A stretch of DNA of 30,276 nt from an uncultured Bacilli bacterium. GTDB taxonomy: Bacteria; Bacillota_I; Bacilli_A; RF39; UBA660. Below, one piece after another: positions 1 through 7,581 of this stretch. The DNA is taken from positions 1 through 30,276 of the forward strand of contig CALVJF010000003.1 in NCBI GenBank assembly GCA_944331885.1, written 5' to 3'. The translations under genes were made by a program, and so were the position numbers. Numbering within the stretch: position 1 is the stretch's first letter; each line of letters begins with the position of its first letter. The notes under the pieces are model-generated. The model made no database searches and was not told the origin of the DNA. It worked only from the letters and a program-made list of their open reading frames with translations.

Positions 1-16
1 TGTTCCACGTGAAACA
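1..16. promoter_or_regulatory. parS: parS site 1 (ParB-binding)
   Basis: The 16-mer TGTTCCACGTGAAACA matches the bacterial parS consensus TGTTNCACGTGAAACA exactly. ParB/Spo0J nucleates and spreads from such sites to organise and segregate the origin. It is the first of three copies within about 200 bases downstream of gyrA. Confidence 0.95.
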
Positions 17-18
17 TG

Positions 19-27
19 TTATCCACA
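19..27 (+). promoter_or_regulatory. DnaA box
   Basis: TTATCCACA is an exact match to the consensus DnaA box. It lies 2 nt from parS site 1, and two TTATTCACA boxes (96-104 and 172-180) follow in the same block. It is a DnaA site outside the dnaA/dnaN/rpmH intergenic regions, so it may titrate DnaA or help regulate the origin (inference). Confidence 0.75.
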
Positions 28-28
28 T

Positions 29-44
29 TATTTCCCAGGAAATA
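29..44. promoter_or_regulatory. Noc-binding site (one mismatch)
   Basis: TATTTCCCAGGAAATA differs by one central base from the B. subtilis Noc-binding sequence TATTTCCCGGGAAATA. Perfect copies occur upstream of mnmE, and this window encodes a Noc-type protein. It lies between two parS sites. Confidence 0.75.
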
Positions 45-95
45 TTATTTAAAATTTTAAAATTAGATTTATTTTTTTATTAATATCACATTGTT

Positions 96-104
96 TTATT
101 CACA
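96..104 (+). promoter_or_regulatory. DnaA box (TTATTCACA)
   Basis: TTATTCACA fits the TTATNCACA DnaA-box consensus. It lies 3 nt upstream of a Noc-binding site. Confidence 0.6.
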
Positions 105-107
105 ATT

Positions 108-123
108 TATTTCCCGGGAAATG
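108..123. promoter_or_regulatory. Noc-binding site
   Basis: The palindromic 14-mer ATTTCCCGGGAAAT at 109-122 matches the core of the B. subtilis Noc-binding sequence. Only the last outer base departs from the 16-mer. Confidence 0.85.
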
Positions 124-152
124 TTTTGATAAATTAAATTTTCACAAAAAAA

Positions 153-168
153 TGTTTCACGTGAAACA
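153..168. promoter_or_regulatory. parS: parS site 2 (perfect palindrome)
   Basis: TGTTTCACGTGAAACA is a fully palindromic match to the parS consensus. It is the middle copy of the three. Confidence 0.95.
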
Positions 169-171
169 TAG

Positions 172-180
172 TTATTCACA
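172..180 (+). promoter_or_regulatory. DnaA box (TTATTCACA)
   Basis: TTATTCACA fits the TTATNCACA consensus and sits between parS sites 2 and 3. Confidence 0.6.
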
Positions 181-188
181 ATCTATGA

Positions 189-204
189 TGTTCCACGTGA
201 AACA
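189..204. promoter_or_regulatory. parS: parS site 3
   Basis: TGTTCCACGTGAAACA is an exact parS match, only 2 nt beyond the gyrA stop codon. ParB bound here would sit at the end of the gyrA transcript. Confidence 0.95.
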
Positions 205-206
205 TA

Positions 207-2639
207 TTAAATTTCATTATCAGTATTTTCTTCTTCAGAAATTAAACTGATAGTAGCAACTTTATTATTATCTTTTAAATTAATTAATCTAATTCCTTGA
301 GTAACCCTTCCTAATACAGAAACTTGATTCAAAGGCATTCTTATAATCATGCCCGCATCCGTCATAAGTACAAGATCTTGATTATCTTTTACTACTTTAA
401 ATGCTGCAATTGGACCATTCTTTTCAGTTATATTAAGTGCTTTTACTCCTTTGCTTCCTCTCTTAGTTGTTCTATATTCACAAACATTTGTTTGCTTACC
501 GTAACCCTTCTCTGTTACTATTAAAACTACATCATCATCGGAAGTAATTTCTGCACCAATACAACTACTATTACCCAAGTTAATTCCTCTAACACCACTG
601 GCTGTTCGGCCCATTATTCTAACTTCTTCTTCATTAAATTTAACCATTCTACCGGCACTAGAGCCCAATAATATCATATCGCTTCCAGTAGTTTTTCTAA
701 CAGCAATTAATTCATCATTATCCTTCAAAGATATTGCTATTTTACCATTAGTTCTTATATTATCAAATTCAGAAACAGCTGTTCTTTTAACTAATCCAGA
801 CTTAGTCACAAACAACAAATTAGCTACTTCCTCATTTTTACTAATTTTTACCATCGAATTTACCATTTCATCTTTGTCAATTTGTAATAAATTAACTATT
901 GGTAATCCCTTTGCTTGACGACTATATTCAGGTATTTCATAACCTTTTAGCCTATACACCTTTCCCTTATTAGTAAAGAATAGAATATAATCATGAGTAG
1001 ATAAATTTATCATATGTTCTACAAAATCTTCTTCATTTGTACTCATACCTTTAACTCCAACACCGCCACGGTTTTGAGTTTTATAATTATCTGTAGTACT
1101 TCTCTTAATATAACCTTTATTAGTTAAAGTAATTATAACATTTTCCTCAGGAATTAATGCCTCGTCCTCGATATAATCAATAGCTGTCATATCTATATCA
1201 GTACGACGTTCATCAGCATATCTAGCTTTAATATCCAATAATTCCTTACGAATAATATCCAATACTTTTTCATCACTTGCCAAAATTGATCTTAATTCAT
1301 CAATTAAAGCTAATAATTCTTTAATTTCCTCTTCAATTTTACTACGTTCCAAACCAGTTAATCTACGTAACTTCATTTCTAATATTGCATCAGTTTGAAT
1401 ATCGTCTAAGCCAAAGGCCTTAGATAATCTTTCCTTAGCAACACTATCACTTTCAGAACTTCTAATTATATTAATAACTTCATCAATATTATCAAGAGCT
1501 ATCTTTAATCCTTCTAAAATATGTACTCTATTTTCAGCCTTTCCTAACTCAAATTTCGTACGACGAACAATTATTTCCCTTTGATAATTAATATATTTCG
1601 AAATGATATCTCTCAATCCTAATGTTTTAGGCTCCCCCTCATCAAGCATTAATAAATTAATTCCATAACTAGTTTGTAACTGGGTGTGCTTGTATAAATT
1701 ATTAAGAACTACATTAGCGTTAGCATCTTTTTTCAAAGTAACAACTATTCTAATACCATTTTTTAGATTTGTTTCATCATGCAAATCAGCTATTCCATCC
1801 AAAATTTTATCACGAACTAATTCGCCAATTCTCTCCTGTAAAACACGTTTATTAACTTGATAAGGAATTTCAGTAATAATAATTCTACTTCTTCCATTAT
1901 GCTCATCAATTTCAGCTTTACCGCGAATTGTAATAGTTCCTCTACCAGTTTCATAAGCCTTTTTTATCCCACTATTACCTAAAATACTAGCACCTGTTGG
2001 AAAGTCTGGGCCTTTAATATATTGCATTAACTCTAGTGTTGAAATATCATGATTGTCAATATAAGCAACGCACCCATCTATGACTTCCCCTAAATTATGA
2101 GGTGGAATATTAGTTGCCATACCTACAGCAATACCGATTGTACCATTAACCAAAATATTAGGAAATCTACTAGGTAGTACTTGTGGTTCCTTACGCGAAT
2201 TGTCAAAGTTAGGATCAAAATTAACAGTATCTTTATTTATATCCCTTAACATTTCCAAAGATAACTTAGCTAATCTTGCCTCAGTATAACGATAAGCAGC
2301 AGCACCATCACCATCTATAGATCCAAAATTGCCATGGCCATCAATTAAAGGATGACGATAACTGAAATCTTGCGCCATTCTTACCATTGAATCATATACA
2401 GAAGTATCACCATGTGGATGGTATCTACCTAAAACATTACCAACTGTTGTGGCACTTTTCTTATAAGCTTTATCAGGAGTTAAACCATCCTCATACATAG
2501 CATATAAAATTCTTCTATGAACAGGTTTTAATCCATCTCTTAAATCTGGTAAAGCACGAGAAATAATAACACTCATTGAATAGTCAATAAATGATTTTTC
2601 CATCTCAGTAACAATATTTCTTTGTTCTAACTTATCCAT
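207..2639 (-). CDS. gyrA: DNA gyrase subunit A
   Basis: Breakage-reunion subunit of the A2B2 topoisomerase II that introduces negative supercoils using ATP. At 810 residues it is the usual length. The catalytic tyrosine is Y118 in RYTEAR. The quinolone-determining region reads HPHGDTSVYD, with Thr79 and Asp83 at the E. coli Ser83/Asp87 positions. The GyrA-box (QNRGGVGVKG) that starts the DNA-wrapping C-terminal beta-pinwheel is present. The start is an ATG preceded by GGAGGGG. It is the last gene of a recF-gyrB-gyrA run, 10 nt after gyrB, and ends 2 nt before a parS site. Identification is secure. Confidence 0.99.
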   Translation of the reverse strand: MDKLEQRNIVTEMEKSFIDYSMSVIISRALPDLRDGLKPVHRRILYAMYEDGLTPDKAYKKSATTVGNVLGRYHPHGDTSVYDSMVRMAQDFSYRHPLIDGHGNFGSIDGDGAAAYRYTEARLAKLSLEMLRDINKDTVNFDPNFDNSRKEPQVLPSRFPNILVNGTIGIAVGMATNIPPHNLGEVIDGCVAYIDNHDISTLELMQYIKGPDFPTGASILGNSGIKKAYETGRGTITIRGKAEIDEHNGRSRIIITEIPYQVNKRVLQERIGELVRDKILDGIADLHDETNLKNGIRIVVTLKKDANANVVLNNLYKHTQLQTSYGINLLMLDEGEPKTLGLRDIISKYINYQREIIVRRTKFELGKAENRVHILEGLKIALDNIDEVINIIRSSESDSVAKERLSKAFGLDDIQTDAILEMKLRRLTGLERSKIEEEIKELLALIDELRSILASDEKVLDIIRKELLDIKARYADERRTDIDMTAIDYIEDEALIPEENVIITLTNKGYIKRSTTDNYKTQNRGGVGVKGMSTNEEDFVEHMINLSTHDYILFFTNKGKVYRLKGYEIPEYSRQAKGLPIVNLLQIDKDEMVNSMVKISKNEEVANLLFVTKSGLVKRTAVSEFDNIRTNGKIAISLKDNDELIAVRKTTGSDMILLGSSAGRMVKFNEEEVRIMGRTASGVRGINLGNSSCIGAEITSDDDVVLIVTEKGYGKQTNVCEYRTTKRGSKGVKALNITEKNGPIAAFKVVKDNQDLVLMTDAGMIIRMPLNQVSVLGRVTQGIRLINLKDNNKVATISLISEEENTDNEI

Positions 2640-2649
2640 AATCCCCCTC

Positions 2650-4566
2650 CTATATATCTAAATTTTCAGCATATCTAGCATTTTTCTCAATAAATTCACG
2701 ACGAGGTTCAACTTCCTCACCCATTAAAACTTCAAAAGTTTTATCAGCTGCCATTGCATCTTCTATTTTTACTTGTATCAATGTACGATGTTCAATATTC
2801 ATTGTTGTATCGCATAATTCATGAGCATCCATCTCTCCAAGACCTTTATTTCGACCAATCTCCGGTTTAACATTTGCTGGTAAAGATTTTAAAACTTCAT
2901 TAAGTTCATTATCATCTAATGCGTATGCAATGTTTTTACCATATTTAATGTTGTATAAAGGTGGTTGGGCTATATAAATATACCCTCCCTCAACAACAGG
3001 TCTAAAAAAGCGATAAAATAGTGTTAAAAGCAATGTTCTAATATGAGAACCATCAACATCAGCATCGGTCATAATAATTATTTTATGATATCTCAATTTT
3101 TCAATATCAAATTCATCACCAATTCCTGTACCTAGAGCTGTAATCATACTCCTTATTTCCTCATTATTTAAAGCTTTATCTAAGCGTGCTTTTTCAACAT
3201 TTAAAATTTTACCTCTTAAAGGCAATATAGCTTGTGTTTTAGGATCTCTACCACCTTTTGCCGAACCACCAGCTGAATCTCCTTCGACAATAAATAACTC
3301 CGAAATAGAAGCATCTTTACTAGAACAATCAGTTAATTTTCCCCATTGATTAGTTAATTCAATACCACTTTTTCTTCTAGTTAATTCCCTGGCTTTCTTG
3401 GCAGCCACACGAGCTCTAGACGCAGTTATTGCTTTTTCAATAATTATTTTCGCAACTTCAGGATTTTCTAATAAAAATCTTTCAAAACCATTTGAAAAAA
3501 CATCATCAGCTATTTTCCTAACCTCAATATTACCCAATTTAGTTTTAGTTTGACCTTCAAATTGTGGATCTGGATGTTTACAAGAAATAATCATTGTTAA
3601 TCCTTCACGAACATCTTCACCAGATAAAGCATCATCACTATCTTTTAAATATTTATTATTTTTAGCATAGTTATTAATTATTCTCGTTAAAGCTCTTTTA
3701 ACCCCATCTTCATGAGTTCCACCTTCATAAGTATTAATATTGTTTGTAAAAGAATAAACACTAGAATTATAACTTTCGTTATATTGTAATGCAACTTCAA
3801 TTAAAATATCATTCTCTCTACCCTCTACATAAATAACATCTTCATGAATTGGTTTTTTAGTTTTATTAAGCATTTGAACATACTCAATAATTCCTCCATT
3901 ATAAATAAATTCATCTTTTTTATTGTCTTCACGCTCATCAATTAAAACTATTCTTAACCCTTTATTTAAAAACGCTAATTCTCTTAATCTTGTAGCCAAA
4001 GTGTCATAATTATAAACAGTTGTTTCGTTAAATATCTCTGGATCAGCTTTAAAAGTAACTGTAGTACCTGTTCTTTCAATATCACAATCATCAATAACTT
4101 TTAAACTTTCAACAGGATGACCACCATTTTCAAATCGTTGATAATGAACTTTTCCATCACGATAAACTTTAACTTCTAACCAAGAAGACAAAGCATTTAC
4201 AACACTGGCACCAACACCATGTAATCCCCCAGAAACCTTATATCCTTCACCGCCAAATTTACCTCCAGCATGCAATATAGTAAATATTGTCTCAATAGTT
4301 GAAATACCTGTTTTTTCATTCATACCAGTTGGCATTCCACGACCATCATCTTTTACCGTAATTGTATTATTTTTTCCAATAACTACTTCAATATCATCAC
4401 AAAAACCAGCAAGCGATTCATCAACAGCATTATCAACAATTTCCCAAACTAGATGGTGTAATCCTTTTTCACCAGTACTTCCTATATACATTCCTGGTCT
4501 TTTTCTAACCGCTTCAAGTCCCTCTAATACTTGAATATCATTATCTGAATAATGAACATCAGTCAT
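2650..4566 (-). CDS. gyrB: DNA gyrase subunit B
   Basis: ATPase subunit of gyrase, 638 residues. From the N-terminus it shows the GHKL ATPase signatures NAVDESLAG, DDGRGMP and GLHGVGASVV. The TOPRIM domain follows, with EGDSAGGSAKGGRD and the metal-binding DADVDGSHIR, and the C-terminal tail ends IEKNARYAENLDI. It lies 2 nt downstream of recF and 10 nt upstream of gyrA, so all three are probably co-transcribed and translationally coupled. GyrB rather than ParE is supported by the oriC-adjacent position and the recF/gyrA neighbours. Confidence 0.99.
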   Translation of the reverse strand: MTDVHYSDNDIQVLEGLEAVRKRPGMYIGSTGEKGLHHLVWEIVDNAVDESLAGFCDDIEVVIGKNNTITVKDDGRGMPTGMNEKTGISTIETIFTILHAGGKFGGEGYKVSGGLHGVGASVVNALSSWLEVKVYRDGKVHYQRFENGGHPVESLKVIDDCDIERTGTTVTFKADPEIFNETTVYNYDTLATRLRELAFLNKGLRIVLIDEREDNKKDEFIYNGGIIEYVQMLNKTKKPIHEDVIYVEGRENDILIEVALQYNESYNSSVYSFTNNINTYEGGTHEDGVKRALTRIINNYAKNNKYLKDSDDALSGEDVREGLTMIISCKHPDPQFEGQTKTKLGNIEVRKIADDVFSNGFERFLLENPEVAKIIIEKAITASRARVAAKKARELTRRKSGIELTNQWGKLTDCSSKDASISELFIVEGDSAGGSAKGGRDPKTQAILPLRGKILNVEKARLDKALNNEEIRSMITALGTGIGDEFDIEKLRYHKIIIMTDADVDGSHIRTLLLTLFYRFFRPVVEGGYIYIAQPPLYNIKYGKNIAYALDDNELNEVLKSLPANVKPEIGRNKGLGEMDAHELCDTTMNIEHRTLIQVKIEDAMAADKTFEVLMGEEVEPRREFIEKNARYAENLDI

Positions 4567-4568
4567 AT

Positions 4569-5648
4569 TTAAACCTCCTTAATTAACCCATTTTCAACAA
4601 AAAATTTTTTTGATTCTTTTAAAATTTTTTCATCAACTTTATCAATTTCAGTAGTAGTAATAAATGTTTGTAAATTTTCTCCAATTAATTTTAAAATATT
4701 ATTAATTTTTTCGGAGTCCAATTCACTAAATAAATCATCTAATATTAAAATTGGATAATCATTATTAAACTCATAATAAATGCTAATCATTGCAAATTTA
4801 TAAGCAATTATCGCATTTTTTTGCTGACCTTCAGACCCATAATCTTTTAATAATTTATCATCTAAATAAAATAAATAATCGTCTTTATGGATTCCAAAAT
4901 CAGTTTTGCCTAAAAGTAAATCTTTCTTTAAGTTTTTTTTATAAGTACTTAATATTTCTTCTTTTGTTTTATTATCATAATCACTAACATATTTAATTTT
5001 TAAAGAGCCTTTTTTCATAATATCAAAAAATATACTTTGAATTTTCTCACTAATAGAAGAAATAATATTTTTTCTTTCACTATATACTTTTAAGCCATAA
5101 AGAATCAAATTTTCAGTCAATGATTCTAAATATTCACTAGAATCATCACTAAAATTCTTTAAATATGCATTTCTTTGCTTCAATAATTTATTATAGTTAT
5201 TCAAATATTTTAAATAATTGTTATTAAGTTGTGAAATATCCACATTTAAAGATTTTCTTCTCGTACTAGGGGCATCTTTAATTATTCTTAAATCATCAGG
5301 ATTAAACAACACTACCCCAATATTTGATATATAATCGCTTAATTTTGCTATTTTATTATTATTTATTTTAACCTTCTTACCATTATTATTAATAATTATT
5401 TGAAAATTATCGACTCTTTTTCTTTTAACATCTGCTTCTATTTTTGAAACTTCTTTATTGTTCATAACTATAACTTTATCAACAGTACTTCTAAAAGAAC
5501 GAGTAAGTGCTAAAACATAAATACTTTCAACTAAATTTGTTTTTCCCATTCCATTTTTACCAAAAATTAAATTAAATTTAGAATTAGGTATAAATAGTAA
5601 TTTTTCATAATTTCGAAAATTTAATAATTTTAATTGACGTATTTGCAT
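4569..5648 (-). CDS. recF: DNA replication/repair protein RecF
   Basis: SMC-like ABC ATPase that loads RecA at single-strand gaps with RecO and RecR. It shows Walker A (GKNGMGKTN), an ABC signature-like GSEGQQKN and Walker B ILDDLFSELD near the C-terminus. The open frame extends upstream to 5753, but I start at the ATG at 5648 (359 residues): the protein then begins MQIRQLKLLNFRNYE, as the family does, and AAAGAGG precedes it at about 9 nt. The 35 upstream codons overlap the comK terminator and a -10 element and are unlikely to be translated. It is followed 2 nt later by gyrB. Confidence 0.97.
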   Translation of the reverse strand: MQIRQLKLLNFRNYEKLLFIPNSKFNLIFGKNGMGKTNLVESIYVLALTRSFRSTVDKVIVMNNKEVSKIEADVKRKRVDNFQIIINNNGKKVKINNNKIAKLSDYISNIGVVLFNPDDLRIIKDAPSTRRKSLNVDISQLNNNYLKYLNNYNKLLKQRNAYLKNFSDDSSEYLESLTENLILYGLKVYSERKNIISSISEKIQSIFFDIMKKGSLKIKYVSDYDNKTKEEILSTYKKNLKKDLLLGKTDFGIHKDDYLFYLDDKLLKDYGSEGQQKNAIIAYKFAMISIYYEFNNDYPILILDDLFSELDSEKINNILKLIGENLQTFITTTEIDKVDEKILKESKKFFVENGLIKEV

Positions 5649-5714
5649 TTTTAAGCCTCTTTTACGATTATATATAAACTTTATAGGTTTACGAGTACTC
5701 CTATACATAAATAA

Positions 5715-5742
5715 ATTATAACACAAAAAACCTTTATTTAAA
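5715..5742 (-). promoter_or_regulatory. Putative recF-gyrB-gyrA promoter
   Basis: On the minus strand, TTTAAA is followed after 16 nt by a perfect TATAAT at 5715-5720. The -35 match is weak (4/6). The element sits inside the comK terminator, upstream of the chosen recF start, which fits independent transcription of recF-gyrB-gyrA. Confidence 0.5.
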
Positions 5743-5750
5743 AGGTTTTT
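5725..5750 (-). terminator. Intrinsic terminator of comK
   Basis: Read on the minus strand, AAAAACCTTT pairs with AAAGGTTTTT across a 5-nt loop and runs into Ts, starting 3 nt after the comK stop. Most pairs are A-T, so strength is uncertain. Confidence 0.65.
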
Positions 5751-5753
5751 CAT

Positions 5754-6200
5754 TTATTTAAGTATTTTTCTATCTCTTAAAACATTTTCTAATCTTGATG
5801 AACGTAAAATTTGATTATCAAATACATAATACGATAACGATAACAACAATTTTTTACCATTACGAAACTCAACACATATATTATTGCCAACTTTATAATA
5901 TCTGTCAACATGTTTTAGTGAGATCCAAGCACAATCTTCTAACCTAGGCGAAGATGTAGGAAAAAATATTAAATTGCTACTCTCTTCAACAATTACCGGT
6001 ACCTTATGTGTAATACCTACTAATTTAGTAGTCGCTTTTTGACGACCATCCAAAGTACTACCAAAATATTCACAACTTTCTTCCATTATTCTTTTAGCTG
6101 ACTTATCAACCAAAAATTCATCATCTAATTCATAAACACGACTATTACCATTTTCAGGAATTATTGCTAATGTACTACGGTTTATCTCATAAGAATTCAA
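5754..6200 (-). CDS. comK: ComK-family competence transcription factor
   Basis: In B. subtilis ComK binds paired AT-boxes and activates DNA-uptake and recombination genes. This 148-residue protein keeps the family core: SCEYFGSTLDGR (42-53), THKVPVIV (64-71), FFPTSSPRLEDCAWIS (79-94) and LSYYVFDNQILRS (122-134). B. subtilis ComK has about 192 residues. The missing part is the C-terminal tail containing the FMLYPK site by which MecA delivers ComK to ClpCP. The start is TTG at 6198-6200 with a GGGGGG ribosome site 8 nt upstream, and a short upstream ORF overlaps it. It replaces yaaA between dnaN and recF. A paralogue or a non-competence role cannot be excluded. Confidence 0.88.
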   Translation of the reverse strand: MNSYEINRSTLAIIPENGNSRVYELDDEFLVDKSAKRIMEESCEYFGSTLDGRQKATTKLVGITHKVPVIVEESSNLIFFPTSSPRLEDCAWISLKHVDRYYKVGNNICVEFRNGKKLLLSLSYYVFDNQILRSSRLENVLRDRKILK

Positions 6201-6220
6201 ATTATAAGCCCCCCTTTCAT
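6197..6220 (-). CDS. Short upstream ORF overlapping the comK start
   Basis: ATG AAA GGG GGG CTT ATA ATT TGA encodes a seven-residue peptide (MKGGLII). GGGAGG at 6230-6235 lies 9 nt upstream, and the TGA overlaps the comK TTG start as TTGA. The comK ribosome site GGGGGG lies inside it. The arrangement suggests translational coupling of comK to this leader. The sequence is seen directly; its function is inference. Confidence 0.45.
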   Translation of the reverse strand: MKGGLII

Positions 6221-6288
6221 TAAAAATTGCCTCCCTTATACCACATTAAAAAGTCGAAATTTGTAACATATTGTCGATAAGTACTAAT

Positions 6289-6297
6289 TTATCCACA
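6289..6297 (+). promoter_or_regulatory. DnaA box upstream of comK
   Basis: TTATCCACA is an exact DnaA box in the dnaN-comK intergenic region, about 90 nt upstream of the comK start and next to the dnaN terminator. DnaA might regulate comK (inference). Confidence 0.6.
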
Positions 6298-6322
6298 AAA
6301 AAACTAGATTTTAAAATCTAGT
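6294..6322 (-). terminator. Intrinsic terminator of dnaN
   Basis: The palindrome ACTAGATTTTAAAATCTAGT (6303-6322) overlaps the dnaN TAG stop. On the minus strand it is followed by a run of Ts. It separates dnaA-dnaN transcription from comK. Confidence 0.75.
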
Positions 6323-7436
6323 AAGTTTTAATTGGTAAAATTAATTGAATCAATGATTCATCTTTAACTGATTTAATCACTATTGGTTTAACTTCTCCAT
6401 TTAAAAGAATCAAAATATCATCATCTTTAAATGTCTTTAAAGCTTCCAACATATACTTAGCGCTAAAAGAAATATCAATACTTGCATTTTTAGAAGTTTC
6501 AATGCTTAACTTTTCTTCAACTTTTCCTATTTCAGAAGCATAAGAATTAATAATCATCGAATCATCTTTAATTCGCATTTTAACAATATTTTTGTCTTTA
6601 CCTTGTGTCAATAATGCAGCTCTATCAATAGCTGAATAATATTCATTTAATTTTGTATTAACTATAATATCAAATTCTGTAGGAATTAAATTAGCTGTAT
6701 TTGGATAAGTACCACTTAACAAATTAGTTTGAAACAAAATATTTTTATATTTAAATAAAACTTTATTATTAAATATATGCATTTCCATATTTTCATCATC
6801 ATTGATTATTTTATCCAATTCAATTATATTTTTTCCAGGAATAACAATATTCACTTCTTCTTCAACACTTGAATCAAGCTTAATATTCTTTTTGGCTAAT
6901 CGATAAGAATCAGTTGCTATACATTCCAATAAGTCTCCATTAATTTTAAAATTAATTCCAGTCAATAATGGCCTTAATTCTTGAGTTGAAATTGCAAAAG
7001 ATGTTTGATTAATAATTGTTTTAAATACTGAACTATTAATAACTAAAGGATTTTTGCTTTCCTCTAATTTTAAATTAGGATAATCATTAGAATCTAAACA
7101 ATTTAAATCATATTGACTTGTTTCCGTATATATTTTAATTTTAAATCCATCCATTAATTCAAAGTTAATTAAATCACTAGGCATTTTTCTTATAATATCT
7201 AATATAAATTTACTTTGAATAATAATAGATCCTTGACTTTCTATTCTAGTTATCTTTTTACTTTCAATAAAAGTTCTTATAGTTAATTCACTATCACTAG
7301 CAGTTAAAAATAACCCTTCATCATTTAAATCAAATTTTATTCCGCTTAAAACAGGGATAACGTTTTTAGATGATATTGCTTTAGCAACATTGCTTAAATT
7401 TTCAAGTAATAAATTTTTTTCAATTGTAAATTTCAT
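6318..7436 (-). CDS. dnaN: DNA polymerase III beta subunit (sliding clamp)
   Basis: Ring-shaped processivity clamp that tethers Pol III and clamp-binding repair factors to DNA. At 372 residues it has the normal length for the three-repeat fold. It begins MKFTIEKNLLLENLSNVAKAISSK and ends LPIKTY, the equivalent of the conserved clamp C-terminus (xPxRxx). It is the second gene after dnaA, separated by 145 nt containing DnaA boxes, and its stop codon lies inside a terminator hairpin. Composition matches the neighbours. Confidence 0.98.
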   Translation of the reverse strand: MKFTIEKNLLLENLSNVAKAISSKNVIPVLSGIKFDLNDEGLFLTASDSELTIRTFIESKKITRIESQGSIIIQSKFILDIIRKMPSDLINFELMDGFKIKIYTETSQYDLNCLDSNDYPNLKLEESKNPLVINSSVFKTIINQTSFAISTQELRPLLTGINFKINGDLLECIATDSYRLAKKNIKLDSSVEEEVNIVIPGKNIIELDKIINDDENMEMHIFNNKVLFKYKNILFQTNLLSGTYPNTANLIPTEFDIIVNTKLNEYYSAIDRAALLTQGKDKNIVKMRIKDDSMIINSYASEIGKVEEKLSIETSKNASIDISFSAKYMLEALKTFKDDDILILLNGEVKPIVIKSVKDESLIQLILPIKTY

Positions 7437-7490
7437 AATTTTCCTTCTTTCTATTTATTTTTATATTAATGTTAATAATGCAGTTGATAA

Positions 7491-7499
7491 TGTGAATAA
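7491..7499 (-). promoter_or_regulatory. DnaA box between dnaA and dnaN
   Basis: TGTGAATAA on the plus strand is the complement of TTATTCACA, a TTATNCACA-type DnaA box. In B. subtilis the dnaA-dnaN interval holds the unwinding half of a bipartite origin. Confidence 0.6.
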
Positions 7500-7543
7500 G
7501 TATACCTTTTCCTTTGTTTTCCGCAAATTATTAATCTTTAAAC

Positions 7544-7552
7544 TGTGTATAA
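7544..7552 (-). promoter_or_regulatory. DnaA box between dnaA and dnaN
   Basis: TGTGTATAA is the complement of TTATACACA, fitting TTATNCACA. It is the second box in the 145-nt dnaA-dnaN interval and supports a bipartite origin as in B. subtilis. I could not identify a clear DnaA-trio element beside it. Confidence 0.6.
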
Positions 7553-7581
7553 CTTGTTATTTATTAACAATTAATAAACAA

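Noticed and set aside
4569..5753. The full 394-codon frame for recF.
   Set aside because: The first 35 codons lie in the comK terminator and a -10 element and do not resemble RecF. The ATG at 5648 has a good ribosome site and a family-typical N-terminus.
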